Positions 20,897 through 31,822 of a DNA stretch of 64,000 nucleotides are shown here, piece by piece; position 1 is the first letter of the stretch, and every line of letters starts with the position of its first letter. Source of the DNA: Conoideocrella luteorostrata (lineage: Eukaryota > Ascomycota > Sordariomycetes > Hypocreales > Clavicipitaceae). The notes beneath the pieces are model-generated. The model did not search any database. It saw only the letters and a program-made list of their open reading frames with translations, and was not told the origin of the DNA. Made by a program: the position numbers and the translations under genes. The DNA lies in the NCBI GenBank assembly GCA_032433595.1, contig JASWJB010000084.1, forward strand, positions 62,001 to 126,000, read 5' to 3'.

Positions 20897-22664
20897 TTAG
20901 ACTTTGCGAGGCATGATTACGCATCGATAGCGAGGCCACACAAACCAGGTTCCTCCTCCAGGTACTCTTGTCGACGGTTCCTCTATCGTGATGTCGTAGT
21001 TTCTTACAATCTGGGGCAATACTTTAGATATCTCGAGAATAGAAATATTCTTGCCGATACAAGCGCGCGTGCCGCCACCAAACTAAAACGAAGAGTCAAT
21101 CAGTTGCTTTCTGCATAAAATTCGATCCTTTTTACACCTACTGCAAAGTTAACAGGTGTACTGATTTCAGAGGCACCGTTTTGTAGCCATCTCTCGGGGA
21201 GAAATTCGGTCGGTCGGTCAACGGCTGATGAATTGTAATGCACCGCCCAGGCAGAACAGCCGACATTGGTCTTGACATAGTGAATAGAACTAGTTAGTAT
21301 ACAGTATCAAGATATCTCAATTTGAATTGTAAGAGGTCTCATCATCACCTTTTCAGGGAAAAAATAGCCACCAAGTTCAGCTCCGCCATGAGGCACCTCC
21401 CTTGGCAATATAACACTAACTGGGGGATGCATTCGAAGAACTTCTTTGATCACGGCTTGCAGATACGACAGTGTCTTCGTTTCAGCAAAAGTAGCCATTT
21501 GAGACAGGGCCCCATTTTGCGCAGCCTCGTCCATCTCGTCACGGAGCTTCCTCAATTTCTCGGGGTTGGTGTACAAAAGATAAAACGCGGCGCTGAGTGT
21601 TATACCTGTTGTGTCTGAGCCGGCGAAGATATTAGAGCCAACGGCATCAAACGAGGACAACGAATCAACTTTTCCCGCATCTTCCATTCGAATCAACTTC
21701 GACAAAAAAGACTCGAAGCCGAGGCTTTCGTCGGATGAAATCCCACCGTTCCGAAACTCCTGAATTTTTGTCGTGGCAGTATCTGCTGTAATACGTGCGG
21801 TTGGTGTAGCGAACGGCTTAGTCAAATAATAGAACCATGGGTGTAATTCCGGGAAAAGACCAGCTTGCACGGAGTACTTTGGGTTGTTCTCAATTTTCTG
21901 CAAAAGAACGTTCCCTTTTCTCCCCCTTTCAAGGACATTGAAACTCTCACCCATCTGAGTATAGAACTGTTAGCTTCCAACCAGTATCTGGTTATCATGA
22001 TGGCACAATGAGAGGTTTCTTACTGTAATATACCCGATGACGTCAAGTGCATACAATTGGCTGATATCAGGCAGATCTACCAGCTCCCCTGATCGTCCGT
22101 ATTGATCCAGTTTTTCTAGGAGCACAGCATTCATCTTGTCCACTGCCTCTTCGTAGTTTCTGAGGTGAGTCATCGAATATAATTGCGCAATTGGTCGCTT
22201 TCTAGAGGCATGATCTTTCTTATTCCGAAAAGTTAACAAATTCTCCTCTCCTGGTGGTCTCCAGGCATGATAAAACTCAGATTTGGGGAAATCTGCGGTG
22301 CTGGAATAAATTTTTTTCAAATCTGCTGTAGCATCAAAGCTGTACCGGTTTGGGGCAATTCGCACCACCGGTCCTGGGCCATGTTAGAATCTCATGAAGG
22401 AAGCAAGGGAATCAAAGACTCACCATGCTTTGAGTGAAGCTCCACTAGCTTGGAATGAAAACTGCCCTGTCGCAGGGTCCAAAGCTCCCAGAGTCGAGTT
22501 ATTTTCGCGAGTGTCGGTCCTGGTACATGGCGTAAGGGTGAAAAGAAGGCAAGATACAATGTTTTCGCAACTATCCAAGCCAGACCAAGAAGGAAAAGCA
22601 AGGGGATAATATGGCTTGGTTTTTGATCAAAGATTTGCCCACTTATCGAGAACATTGTCGTCAT
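20897..22664 (-). CDS. Cytochrome P450 monooxygenase (pisatin-demethylase-like)
   Basis: This is an ER-anchored haem-thiolate monooxygenase, probably a tailoring enzyme of the terpene cluster. Exons are 22664-22424, 22373-22024, 21954-21349, 21270-21142 and 21082-20897, totalling 503 residues. An N-terminal hydrophobic anchor (IIPLLFLLGLAWIVAKTLYL) precedes the proline hinge HVPGPTLAK. FAGSDTTG is the I-helix oxygen-binding motif, EVLRMHPP the ExxR helix, FLPERW the meander, and FGGGTRACIG the haem-binding loop with its cysteine ligand. All key residues are present. The N-terminal half resembles pisatin demethylase-type fungal P450s (HSKHGPVVRIAPNRYSF). The substrate is not predictable. Confidence 0.92.
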
Positions 22665-24295
22665 CTGCTGTCTTGTTCTTTGGTCGTATATCTCTACACT
22701 ATAAAGGCGGAAACATGGTCTGCCTTTATAGTTATCCGTTGGGAACCCCCCCTTCCCTCTTGCACTTCTGCTTAGAAATATGTCTTCGGCCTTAAGCGAG
22801 AGTAACGATAGTTTAACTAGAGCCCCCTCACTCTGCGTGGTATTCTGGTTTGCGTCCCGAGCAATCCGGCGAACATTCAATGTCAAGAGCTATTCCCATG
22901 CGAGCCGGCCGAAGTCATATGAGCTCAGAAGCGGAGTTTCCAGGATTTGACGAGTTTTAATTACGACTCGGCCGTGCAAGTGCTGACCAAATATGCGGCA
23001 GCTCCCGCGTCATGATATCGCCGTGGAATGCCGCGCTTTCTTCTCCCCACTCATGACGTTGCAATACAACCCTTTACAAAGTGGGAGACTGCTTTTTTGA
23101 TACATCAGACTGCGCCAGCGGAAGAGAGAGTCATTTGCGGACTCATCTGACTCAATAAATTCACAGTAACTAATGCCGGCTATACCGTGCCGGGGAAAAC
23201 TGACCAAAATTCGGATAGTCATAGAAATGGGCGAACAAATTTGCGCTGCGCGGCACGGTGTTAGTTAGGCCGTGAACGGAGTCAAGTTCGGGGCCGCCAA
23301 AGAATGAAAGTAGCAGAAGGATACCGCTGACTAACCGGCAGCACATGTTGGTCTGCTCATGTCCACGGAGCCCAGTATAAACATACTGGAGCACGAGGTT
23401 TTAAAATCATGCATCTTTGCTGGAACTAGTGTAGCTTGCGATGCCCATGTAACAACGCGGATATCCGATTCCGAGACTCGGCCTGCTGTGGAGCTTGAAA
23501 TACTACTCCGCAGTATGCCACATATTAAGACACGGTCAAGTAGTAGACCGGTCCTAGTGCCGGCTGTTGATCGCCTTGACAACCAGTAATAGCGCTCGTA
23601 CCATTGCATGTACAGCCCTAGCAATAACATCTTTCCAGAACCCCGTTGCGCCTCAGAATAACGGCTGTAGGCGGCTTGCCAAAATGCCGCTGACTAACCC
23701 ATCATACACCCTTGTCGCTGTCGTTCACGCTGCGCAACTGACACCACTTTCAGGTACGCGATGTGACATGGAGACCCCGGCTGACGCCGTTAGCCCGTCC
23801 CTTCTGTCAGCCCGTCCTTTCCGTCCTAAAGAACAAGCCGCGCCAGGCGAATAGCCTTGTCCCGGCGGGCGCCGTACGAAACTTGCGTCATACAACCAAT
23901 CTCGTGGGTTCAGCACGCTGCAGGCATGTAACCGACGCAATTGTGCAGCTTGGCAAATCGCCGGCACTCAACGTTCCTCTCAATCGGCAGATTTATACCG
24001 AGTACGGATTATCCTTTCACGATATATGGAGGACGGAACAGATACTGTGCCGATAAACCAGGATGCTACGAAGTACTCCATACTGCTAATGCCACTAACG
24101 ACTAGTCAGCACAACGCACCACCTAATTATCCTTGTTTGGGCCATGCCATAGGAGTAGCAATCAACTTCGGGCGGTGTGAGTCATCAGAAGGGCGCAATC
24201 CCTCTTGCAGAAGGACGTAATCTATTCTGCATTGTAATGTGACCTTTCGTCGTTGAAAAAGTTGTACCCGACACTCTTTGGTGACTATTGTCGCT
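22665..24295. other. Intergenic, no supported gene
   Basis: Many overlapping short frames on both strands at 23.0-24.3 kb look random; none has a family pattern or splice continuity. Confidence 0.4.
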
Positions 24296-24952
24296 ATGGC
24301 TTTTTTAACCGGTTTTGACTCCGACGAGTTAATTGTTAACACAGCTGCCTATGTCAAGTCATTCATGTCGCAGTTTGATGCATCGCACGACTGGGAGCAC
24401 ATTATCCGAGTCGTCTCGCTTTCCCGTGCCATATTCCTCAATTCATCATCAGCTCTTGGTGGGAGTCAGAGGCCGTGCATTCGGAAGGTCATACTGGCAG
24501 GTCTGCTCCACGACGTAGCCGATACGAAATATCTCCCCCCCGATCACGATGGCTCACACATGATTGCCAACATCCTCTTGAGCTACGGCGCAGACCGCAA
24601 CCTTGCGCTTGAAGTCCAAGCCATCTGTCTTGGAGTAAGCTACCGCACTGAGGTCAAGGACGATGCCGCAATACGAGCATTGATCGAAAAACACCCTGAG
24701 CTAGCTATAGTCCAAGATGCCGATCGTTTGGATGCTATCGGAGCTATAGGCATTGGTCGATGCTTTACTTATGGAGGCGCCAAGACGAGCAGATCGCTCA
24801 ACGAGTCGGTTCATCACTTCGATGAAAAGCTACTTCATCTTGAGGCGAAAATGAAAACACTGGCCGGGAAAGAAATGGCTCGAGAGCGTACAGAGAGACT
24901 CCGGCTATTTCAGCAATGGTGGAATGACGAAAACCGCGCTGCTGACTCTTGA
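24296..24952 (+). CDS. HD-domain phosphohydrolase
   Basis: This is a predicted soluble metal-dependent phosphohydrolase of the HD superfamily (YpgQ/YedJ-like), about 218 residues, intronless. The metal-binding set is visible: SHDWEHIIRV supplies the first His, LLHDVADTKY the HD dyad, and VQDADRLDAIGAIGIGR the distal Asp with the typical helix. Small members of this group hydrolyse nucleotides or pyrophosphate, but the substrate here is unknown. I chose the ATG at 24296; an in-frame ATG at 24278 would add six residues. The gene lies between the P450 and the catabolic cluster and has no obvious link to either. Confidence 0.85.
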   Translation: MAFLTGFDSDELIVNTAAYVKSFMSQFDASHDWEHIIRVVSLSRAIFLNSSSALGGSQRPCIRKVILAGLLHDVADTKYLPPDHDGSHMIANILLSYGADRNLALEVQAICLGVSYRTEVKDDAAIRALIEKHPELAIVQDADRLDAIGAIGIGRCFTYGGAKTSRSLNESVHHFDEKLLHLEAKMKTLAGKEMARERTERLRLFQQWWNDENRAADS

Positions 24953-25793
24953 ATGACTTTGTATGACAAGATATCTCGGAAGCTGTGACACAGCTTTTTA
25001 TTTGGACAGAGATTACTGCAATACAAAATAGGACTGCATACTATATCCCCCTCCTGGATTGGCGTAAACCTGCTTCACCATAACAGAGACTGTGGCGGCC
25101 AGGCCACTTCCCTTGACATGAAAGTCCTCGTAGCTTCTGTTTTCTTGTCATACTGCACCGATCGTCATGCGAATCATATCTGTAAGCCCAGGTCGACTTT
25201 CAGCCGCATCAAGCGGGAAATACTATACGGTTCCAGCTCCCTTCTCGAACGGATTCCTGAGTCGTGGCTGGATTAACCTGCTTATCCAAAAGTTAATTGC
25301 ATTACGTGGCCTTTGCCTTGCTGCTTCGCCAGCCCGCCAAGTTTAGATTACGAGATAGCTGAATACTAATCATAGGCGCAGAATAAAGCAATTACATCAG
25401 CCCGCGAATAGTGAATAAGGTTGCCCAGAACAATGGCAGAATGAAACCAGTCGATCGGATATACCCTAAGCTGCCTTGGGATCGGACATAAATAAGAAGC
25501 ATGGGGACCGGACATTCCAGTTAGTGGGGGCTCCGTCATTAGCCAGCAGCATCTGTGCGGTGGGGAAAGGGATTGGACACCGGCCCCGAACCTCGGACAT
25601 GGGATCAGACTGGGGGAATTGATGAGGAATTCCAAGCTATGTTCTCATCTGCCCGATGTTTAAGAATATGAACATGGAATGATAAAGAGTTTTAGACTGT
25701 TTTTATGGTCTGATCACTCACCGCCATCGTATCATCCTTCTCTCGTCCCTCTCCCTGTTACGCTGTCTCCCACACATTCACTTACACACCAAG
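24953..25793. other. Intergenic, upstream region of the dehydrogenase
   Basis: No gene is supported. The right half contains the cluster-wide CGGAC elements listed next, and a pyrimidine-rich leader (TCTCTCGTCCCTCTCCC) precedes the ATG at 25794. Confidence 0.45.
25454..25600 (+). promoter_or_regulatory. CGGAC-core elements upstream of the dehydrogenase
   Basis: ATCGGACAT is at 25481-25489, CCGGACAT at 25508-25515 and CTCGGACAT at 25592-25600, with a variant ATCGGATAT at 25454-25462. All lie within 340 bases of the ATG at 25794. A single CGG-type half-site is what Zn2Cys6 regulators bind. The same element recurs in three other promoters of this cluster. Confidence 0.6.
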
Positions 25794-27167
25794 ATGGCCT
25801 CTCAACCTCGTCTCAAGATTGCCTTGATTGGCCTTGGCCGTCTTGGTGCCATTCGTGCCCGGATTCTTGCTTTTCAGCAGCCCCGGATCGAGCTTGTTGC
25901 TGCTTGCGACACTAAGCCAGGTAGCGACAAGTGGGTGGTGGAGAACCTCCCTCCTTCAGTCAAGTACTATGCCAATCCTGAGGATTGCATGAAGAACAGC
26001 GGTACGCAGGCCGTCTTAATTTCTACTGCCACCGCAACACATGCTCCCCTAATCCTCCTGGGTCTTGATCTTGGCCTTGTGAGCCCTTTTGCCAACGATG
26101 CCATGGACGTCGAGTGATGGAGAACTAACACCTGCGCAGCATGTTATGTGCGAAAAGCCCATCTCTGTAGATGTTATCACTACTGAAGAGGTTCTCGCAA
26201 AGGCAAAGTTAAAGCCTCACCTCAAGTTCCTTGTCCCTTTTTGCCGACGATGTGAGTTACATCATGTCCTCCACTTTGATTATGGTGAGTAGCGCTAACC
26301 TACGTCCAGATGACGACTCGTATCGTTCTGCCAAGGAGTTGGTGGAGTCTGGCTCGCTAGGCGAGATTCATGCTGTTGAGACCAACTGCCTCGACCAGCA
26401 GGACCCTACTGGTAAGTATCTTCTCGACTTTTGCCATGCTCCTACCCTTTTGTCCTCCTTTCGTCAGCATCGACTAGCTAATCTAACCTCTCAGGGTTCT
26501 TCGTTACCTTCTCCGCCCAGTCCGGAGGTATTTTTGTTGACATGGGTGTTCACGACGTAAGTCGTTCCATCGTGAGTTAGCTTCTTTTGATCAAACAGTT
26601 TGCTGACAACACTAAAATATATAGATCGATATCGGCCGCTACTACCTGGATGTTAAGTCCGGTCTCACCAACCCCAAGAAGCAAGTCAACCGAGTCGTTG
26701 CTATGGGACAACAGGCCGTCTATGGCAAGCTCGCCGAGTATGGCGACTGTGACAACGGATGGGCTTTGGTTGAGTTCGCCAACGGCAAGGTCCTCACATC
26801 CCACCTGGGCCGCACTCTCACAAACGGCTTCGAGAGCACCACTCGCGTGTGTGGTACCAAGGCGCACTCTGTCATCAACGGCAACTCAACGATCAACCGC
26901 GTCGAAGTCCGTGATTTCCACGGTGTGAGGACAGCCACCACTCCTGATGCTTTTGTTCTCTACGACAAGTCTTTCGTTAATGACCTTGCTGAGTTCGCCA
27001 CGGCTGTCCTCGATGACAAGCCTCTCACCTGCACACCAGATGATGCCTATGAGGCCGCCAAGATTGCCACTGCTCTTCAGTACTCGTTCCGAAATAGCGT
27101 GCCTGTCTACTTTGACGATGAAGGTCGTCCCATCTTAGAAACTCCCAAGACCAACGGAGACGCTTAG
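25794..27167 (+). CDS. Gfo/Idh/MocA oxidoreductase (inositol 2-dehydrogenase-like)
   Basis: This is a predicted NAD(P)-dependent dehydrogenase acting on a cyclitol or sugar. Exons are 25794-26078, 26140-26251, 26310-26411, 26495-26556 and 26625-27167, giving 367 residues. ALIGLGRLGAIRA is the dinucleotide-binding motif, and CEKPIS carries the catalytic lysine of the EKP motif. RRYDDSYRSA matches the conserved segment after the EKP region in inositol dehydrogenases. GGIFVDMGVHDIDIGRYY holds the D-x-x-x-H-D-x-D pattern, with the catalytic Asp/His, that is typical of this family. Intron phases agree throughout. The coding sequence is GC-richer than that of the terpene cluster. It opens the probable catabolic cluster with shared promoter motifs. 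Myo-inositol is the likeliest family substrate but is not proven. Confidence 0.9.
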
Positions 27168-28055
27168 TGGAGACATTTTGTCTAAATATTGACCGTTATG
27201 GAGAAGCTTAGCCAAGAATCAAATGAGAAAATTTAGTTCCTAGTTTGTCGACCCAAAGTACACACCCACAACTCCCGTACACCGGTGTCTGACACACAAC
27301 CAGCAACGCTCCGTAAACTCTGTGAGACATTCTTGTAGAGACCTTCCGTAATTCGTAGGGATTTGACGTGTGATGAGATCAAATAATCTGACAGCTTACC
27401 TGACGATTATTGAGTTACTGTGCATTTTAATGAATTAATTCGCTTCTGTCAGGGAGATCAGTGCTACAAATAGCTAGATCAGCGAGGAAATTACTGAAGG
27501 AATTAGTGAAGCAGCTGAACTAACCTGGTTTCAACTGTGCAAGCGCATCACGGATTTCAGAGAAAACAGGAGGAATCCGACGGATTACGGAGTAGATGAG
27601 CCCGGAATCTAGGCATAAAAGGAAATTTGGAAGGTATTAGGCATCATCAGTTTTATCACTTTCTATTCATTCTTACAATTTTCCATTGTGCAATTGCTCT
27701 GGCCTCAACAACGTAACAAATTATAACAGGCATAGGAGCGAGGCTCCGGGTAAAGACACGCTTCTTGAACTCCGGGGGAAACTTCTTGATTCGATTATAA
27801 TGTTATAACAAGAGGGATAAGGCCCTTTCTTATAACTATATTACTTGATCTGACTAGCCCGGTCAAGTCCAAAAAATGATGTAGATCTATCCCAGCCACC
27901 CTAGAGGCTCTTTCCCGCCCACGTACTAGCTTTCATTTATATAAGCAAGGTTAAAAGGTGAACTCCGATTATAATGGGTCAAGATGCACCTGGCATATCA
28001 TCCCACCATGTAGTTCTATTGACCATAAAAGGCTGAAATCATTAGCCATCCACTT
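27168..28055. other. Spacer between convergent genes
   Basis: No gene is supported between the dehydrogenase and the 3' end of the regulator. Confidence 0.45.
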
Positions 28056-31000
28056 CTAACCCCTGGGGAAAAATATCTGCAAACAAACAGCAGAAAGGGG
28101 AAAGCGGTCCACTCACATTCGTCTGATCGTGGAGAGGTCCAAAAACGTCCTGCAATAGCATCGGATCCCAATAGTCGTGGAGCTAAAAACTATCTTAGTT
28201 TTAACTATCAGCATCTTGAGTTACCTCGTCTTACAAGATCATTTGTCGAGTCAAGGTTCAACACAGGGATTGGCGCATTGGGGATCTCCATATTCGAAGT
28301 TCCCAATTGACCTTGCAGGTGGTTGTCATGTGGCGGTGCCTGCGCCGTGTCTACTTTCGGTGATTCGGTCGGGGTTTCAGTAAAATGAATGGTCCTGATC
28401 GTCATTCGGCGACCTTGACCAGTTCGTTCAATAAGTCTGGTTCGCCAACCGAGAAGTTCCACATCCTCGTCTTCTTCTCTATGGTCGCTTTCGTCCCCGT
28501 TGTTGCTATGCAAGCCCGAGCTGGCTTCTCGCTGTCGATTGCTTCTTTGCAAGGTGGAAACTTCGGAAATTTTGGACAAGGCTCGAGTACGTAGTTTCAA
28601 CAGCCATTGCAGATTGCTTCTGTAACGCGGGGTATTAGCACCTTGCTGAAGCAGCGAGGTGAACAGGTTAATGGCGGCATCGATTTGTGTAAGGACCAAG
28701 CTGGCCATAACATTTCCAGGATCGCGCAATAATAGAGTCCCCAGGCACAGGGCTGAACCAAATACATGATACTGAAGCATATGTCAGCCTTGCTTATAAC
28801 AGAGTAATAATAGTGCCTTCATACCCAGAAGTTCCACTGTCTGGTGGTAACGGCGGGAAAGCGGGCATGAATATCAGTGACAATGCTAATGATAATCTAC
28901 TAAGAGTTAGAGCGTTATTACTGAAATAATTAAAGAATTCTTACTGCGCAATGTTCAATCACAGCGTAGAATGAGGGTTTGTATATATGTTCGACACGAT
29001 CGACATCATAGAGTGCTCTCGCGTAATAGGGGCGATGAAGGTTGATGACGGTCTCCGAGACGTTCAGGGCAAGGTTTGTTTGCTAGGTAATGTCAGTCGA
29101 TTTCAAAGACATCGAGACAAAAGTGAGGGAATAGTGACTTGTAAAGATATGACCAGCGCCGTCCGAGAGGGTTCTGGAGATGCTTCGATCGCGGCTTCCA
29201 GTTGAGGGTAACGAGACGGCATGGCCAAAAGCGCCGCCCGACAACGCAGGGAGAAGGGAATACTTTGTTCGAATTCAGAGCTAGGGTGTGTTAGTTCTCG
29301 GATACAAAAGGCGTGGTGCGCTGGTACATACAGTTTAAGGTCTAGGTCTGTAACAGCGGAATATCCTGGTTTCCGCACTTTCATCGCCATGTTAAGGATC
29401 CTGAAGCTTAATGAGCCACATGCGGGTTTGGGATTGACTATTGATGCACACACACTCACTCAGAAGATATTTGTGATAGTTCAAATCGAAGAATTGAATA
29501 GCCCTTTTCGCCATTTGGCTCAGGCGGTTCGGCTGGGAACGCGGTATCGCAATGCTCGGGATTAATGGCGGATCTATCTATCTTGAGCTCTTGTTCCAGC
29601 AGCACATAGATGTGGGAATAGGTAGGTGTACTTACGGTCTTGAAAAGCAGTGCGCTTGAAAAATGTCCGCAGCATGACATTCCCAGAATACTTTGCGTCT
29701 TTCCTCAGCAACATCTTGCGGTAAATTCCAGCGGTCGCCGTCCCGGTGCATACCCATCTTTGTATTCATGTCAGCCTTAAGCCCTGTCTCAAAGATAGAG
29801 TGAAACCTGCCGCTTGAATCAAACGCATTACAAGACCCCAGAGCGGCCAAGCACTATCACCGCGTCGCCCTTTGTCTAGCTGCCTGCTCGCTTGTCAGTG
29901 GTGCAACGGATGCAACAAGCGACGACCCAGTCTACGCACAGTTGAAGATGCGCCATTAGATGCTGGGCTGTTAGTCGATGGACCAGAAATATGCTAATTC
30001 ATGAACCTACCAAAGTTTGAAGCCCAGCAACCGTGTTGTTAGACAAGAACTCGCCCTTAACCAGAGCCCGCTCTGAATGATGTAACCAATTCTCAGCGGA
30101 CGAATCGCAATTGGGCATCTCAATATTAAACATGGTTCCTTGGGCCATAATGATAAAGACGAGTGCAATTTCCTGGGGATTGATAGGAAGCGATGGAGAA
30201 ACGTTCTCTGCGCGCTTGAAAACGCGATCGAATGTCTCTTCAAACGAAGCTTTCGGAGCAACGTCATGGCTAGATGCTGTTAGTCGTTTGTCAGATGCGT
30301 TGCACGCAACACTCACTGCCAAGCACAATAACGGTAGTACGACTCAGCCAATGTCCATGCTTCGTCTCTTGAGGGTAGACATGATAGCAGATCCTGAGTG
30401 CTGATTCGAGCCAGTGATGTAGTTAAAGGAAACCCGGTGGAAGTAGTGTCGCTGGGTAAGAGACTTGGTTGAGAGGGAACTGAGTCCTGAGGCTGTTCAG
30501 GGGAAGGGGCACGAGTCATCAGTGGTGTGTCCGGTACATCTTGCATTTCCGACTAACACGAGTCAGCTTAGATATTCAAAAGCAGATAGGCAGATAAGTA
30601 ACCTCTTTCAACCACCCACTTCCTGCTGTTGGGCCTAAATACTTGGATCGACCTCTTTTACTGAGCATCAGCGTGCCGTAGGAGCCGCCCTGGTGGTCAT
30701 CTCCAACAGAATGACGAGTAGAGTTACAAGACGCGCTCCTCCCAGTGTTGATGCTATAGGAAGACTCATTCATCCTGTCCGAAGGCGCTGAAGCGGAGAC
30801 ATGAGGCGAGGGATTTTGAACAGTGTACGGCTCGAGGGCCTGGGCAGGAATGGTACGATGGTTGTGCTCTTTGTCATTGCTGAGATTAGCCTGCGAGGGG
30901 ATGTGGTGAAGGTGGTTCAAGGGCTGTTGAGTCGGGTTGACCGGCTGGGCACTTTCAACATCTGGAAGCAAGATACTCTGGCTACATTGAAGTTGAGGTT

Positions 31001-31435
31001 GTCTGGGATTCTTCCGTGGCTCAGGTTGCTCAGCAGATTCTCGAATGTAATGGTAACGGAAGTTAGTTCAGTTTGGTCCACCCATAATGAAAAGGAACAT
31101 GACGAACTTGGAGCTTTCTGTGCTACCAATGGCAGCAACGCAGAATTCAACGCGATGTCGCCGGACACAATTGGAGCATGGCACTGTGATACTGTTCTGG
31201 CTTCAGGACAGATTACAAATGTACAGGGTAGCAGTCCTTTACCTTGCCGGTTGCACTTCATCTTGAGTCGGCGACATTCTGTTTTCTAAGATCAGCCCTC
31301 ATACCCAAGGGACTTCGGCTGCCAGACCCGTCTTAGCTTACCTGCACAACTGAGGCATGGTCGTTGTTTGCGCTGCTTGCGTGGTCTAGCACTCTCATCA
31401 GGCTCATTGCCGTTATCGTCGCGGCGACGTCGCAT
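28056..31435 (-). CDS. Zn2Cys6 transcription factor
   Basis: This is a nuclear regulator, probably of the adjacent catabolic genes. It starts at the ATG at 31435 with a basic stretch (RRRRDD, RPRKQRKQR). Exons 31435-31342, 31278-31243 and from 31183 together encode the binuclear cluster: CAECRRLKMKC, then five residues, then CSNC and C after eight, a canonical C6 pattern split by two introns. A Ser/Pro/Gln-rich linker lies at about 30971-30580. Segments at about 30530-28990 resemble the fungal-specific regulatory domain, for example MGMHRDGDRWNL and ERRKVFWECHAADIF. The C-terminus at about 28780-28210 is polar and acidic, followed by an exon with HDYWDPMLLQDVFGP near 28130-28190. The stop is at 28056 or a little further left, depending on a last 40-nt intron. 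Internal exon borders were not all resolved. Confidence 0.8.
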
Positions 31436-31822
31436 GATTGTGTCCGATTGCCCGATGTCAATTTTGTTCGCGGTGTGTGTGCGAGCGTGGATGACGAGAA
31501 GGACGGACCGGAGATGAGTAGTCGACCTCCACGGACCCAGCATCGGCAATACGTAGTGCCTGATAGATGAAGAGGTTGGCCAATAGGAGTCTTGGCTCAA
31601 GGGACCTTGCCCCGCACTGTTCGATTATGTCCGATCCTTCATCCGATGTAGGTGAACATACCCTATACAGCTCACGGCATCGGATTTGGCAAGGGTTTGA
31701 CAGGTCAAGTGGCGATGAAAAGACAAAATACATCAATTGAGCAAACACTTTATATATGCACTTGTTTCGCACTTTGAAGATGGGGTCTCATTACCATCAC
31801 ACTCTCTTGCGCAGTCGTAGCC
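31436..31822. promoter_or_regulatory. Divergent promoter with CGGAC elements (regulator and monooxygenase)
   Basis: The 387-bp region serves both the regulator (leftward) and the monooxygenase (rightward). ATGTCCGAT at 31627-31635 is the exact complement of ATCGGACAT, GTGTCCGAT lies at 31440-31448, and ATCCGATGT at 31641-31649 is a variant. A regulator site in its own promoter suggests autoregulation. Confidence 0.55.

Noticed and set aside
23359..24220. Chain of overlapping frames that might be a gene
   Set aside because: Frames on both strands, no splice continuity, no family motif.
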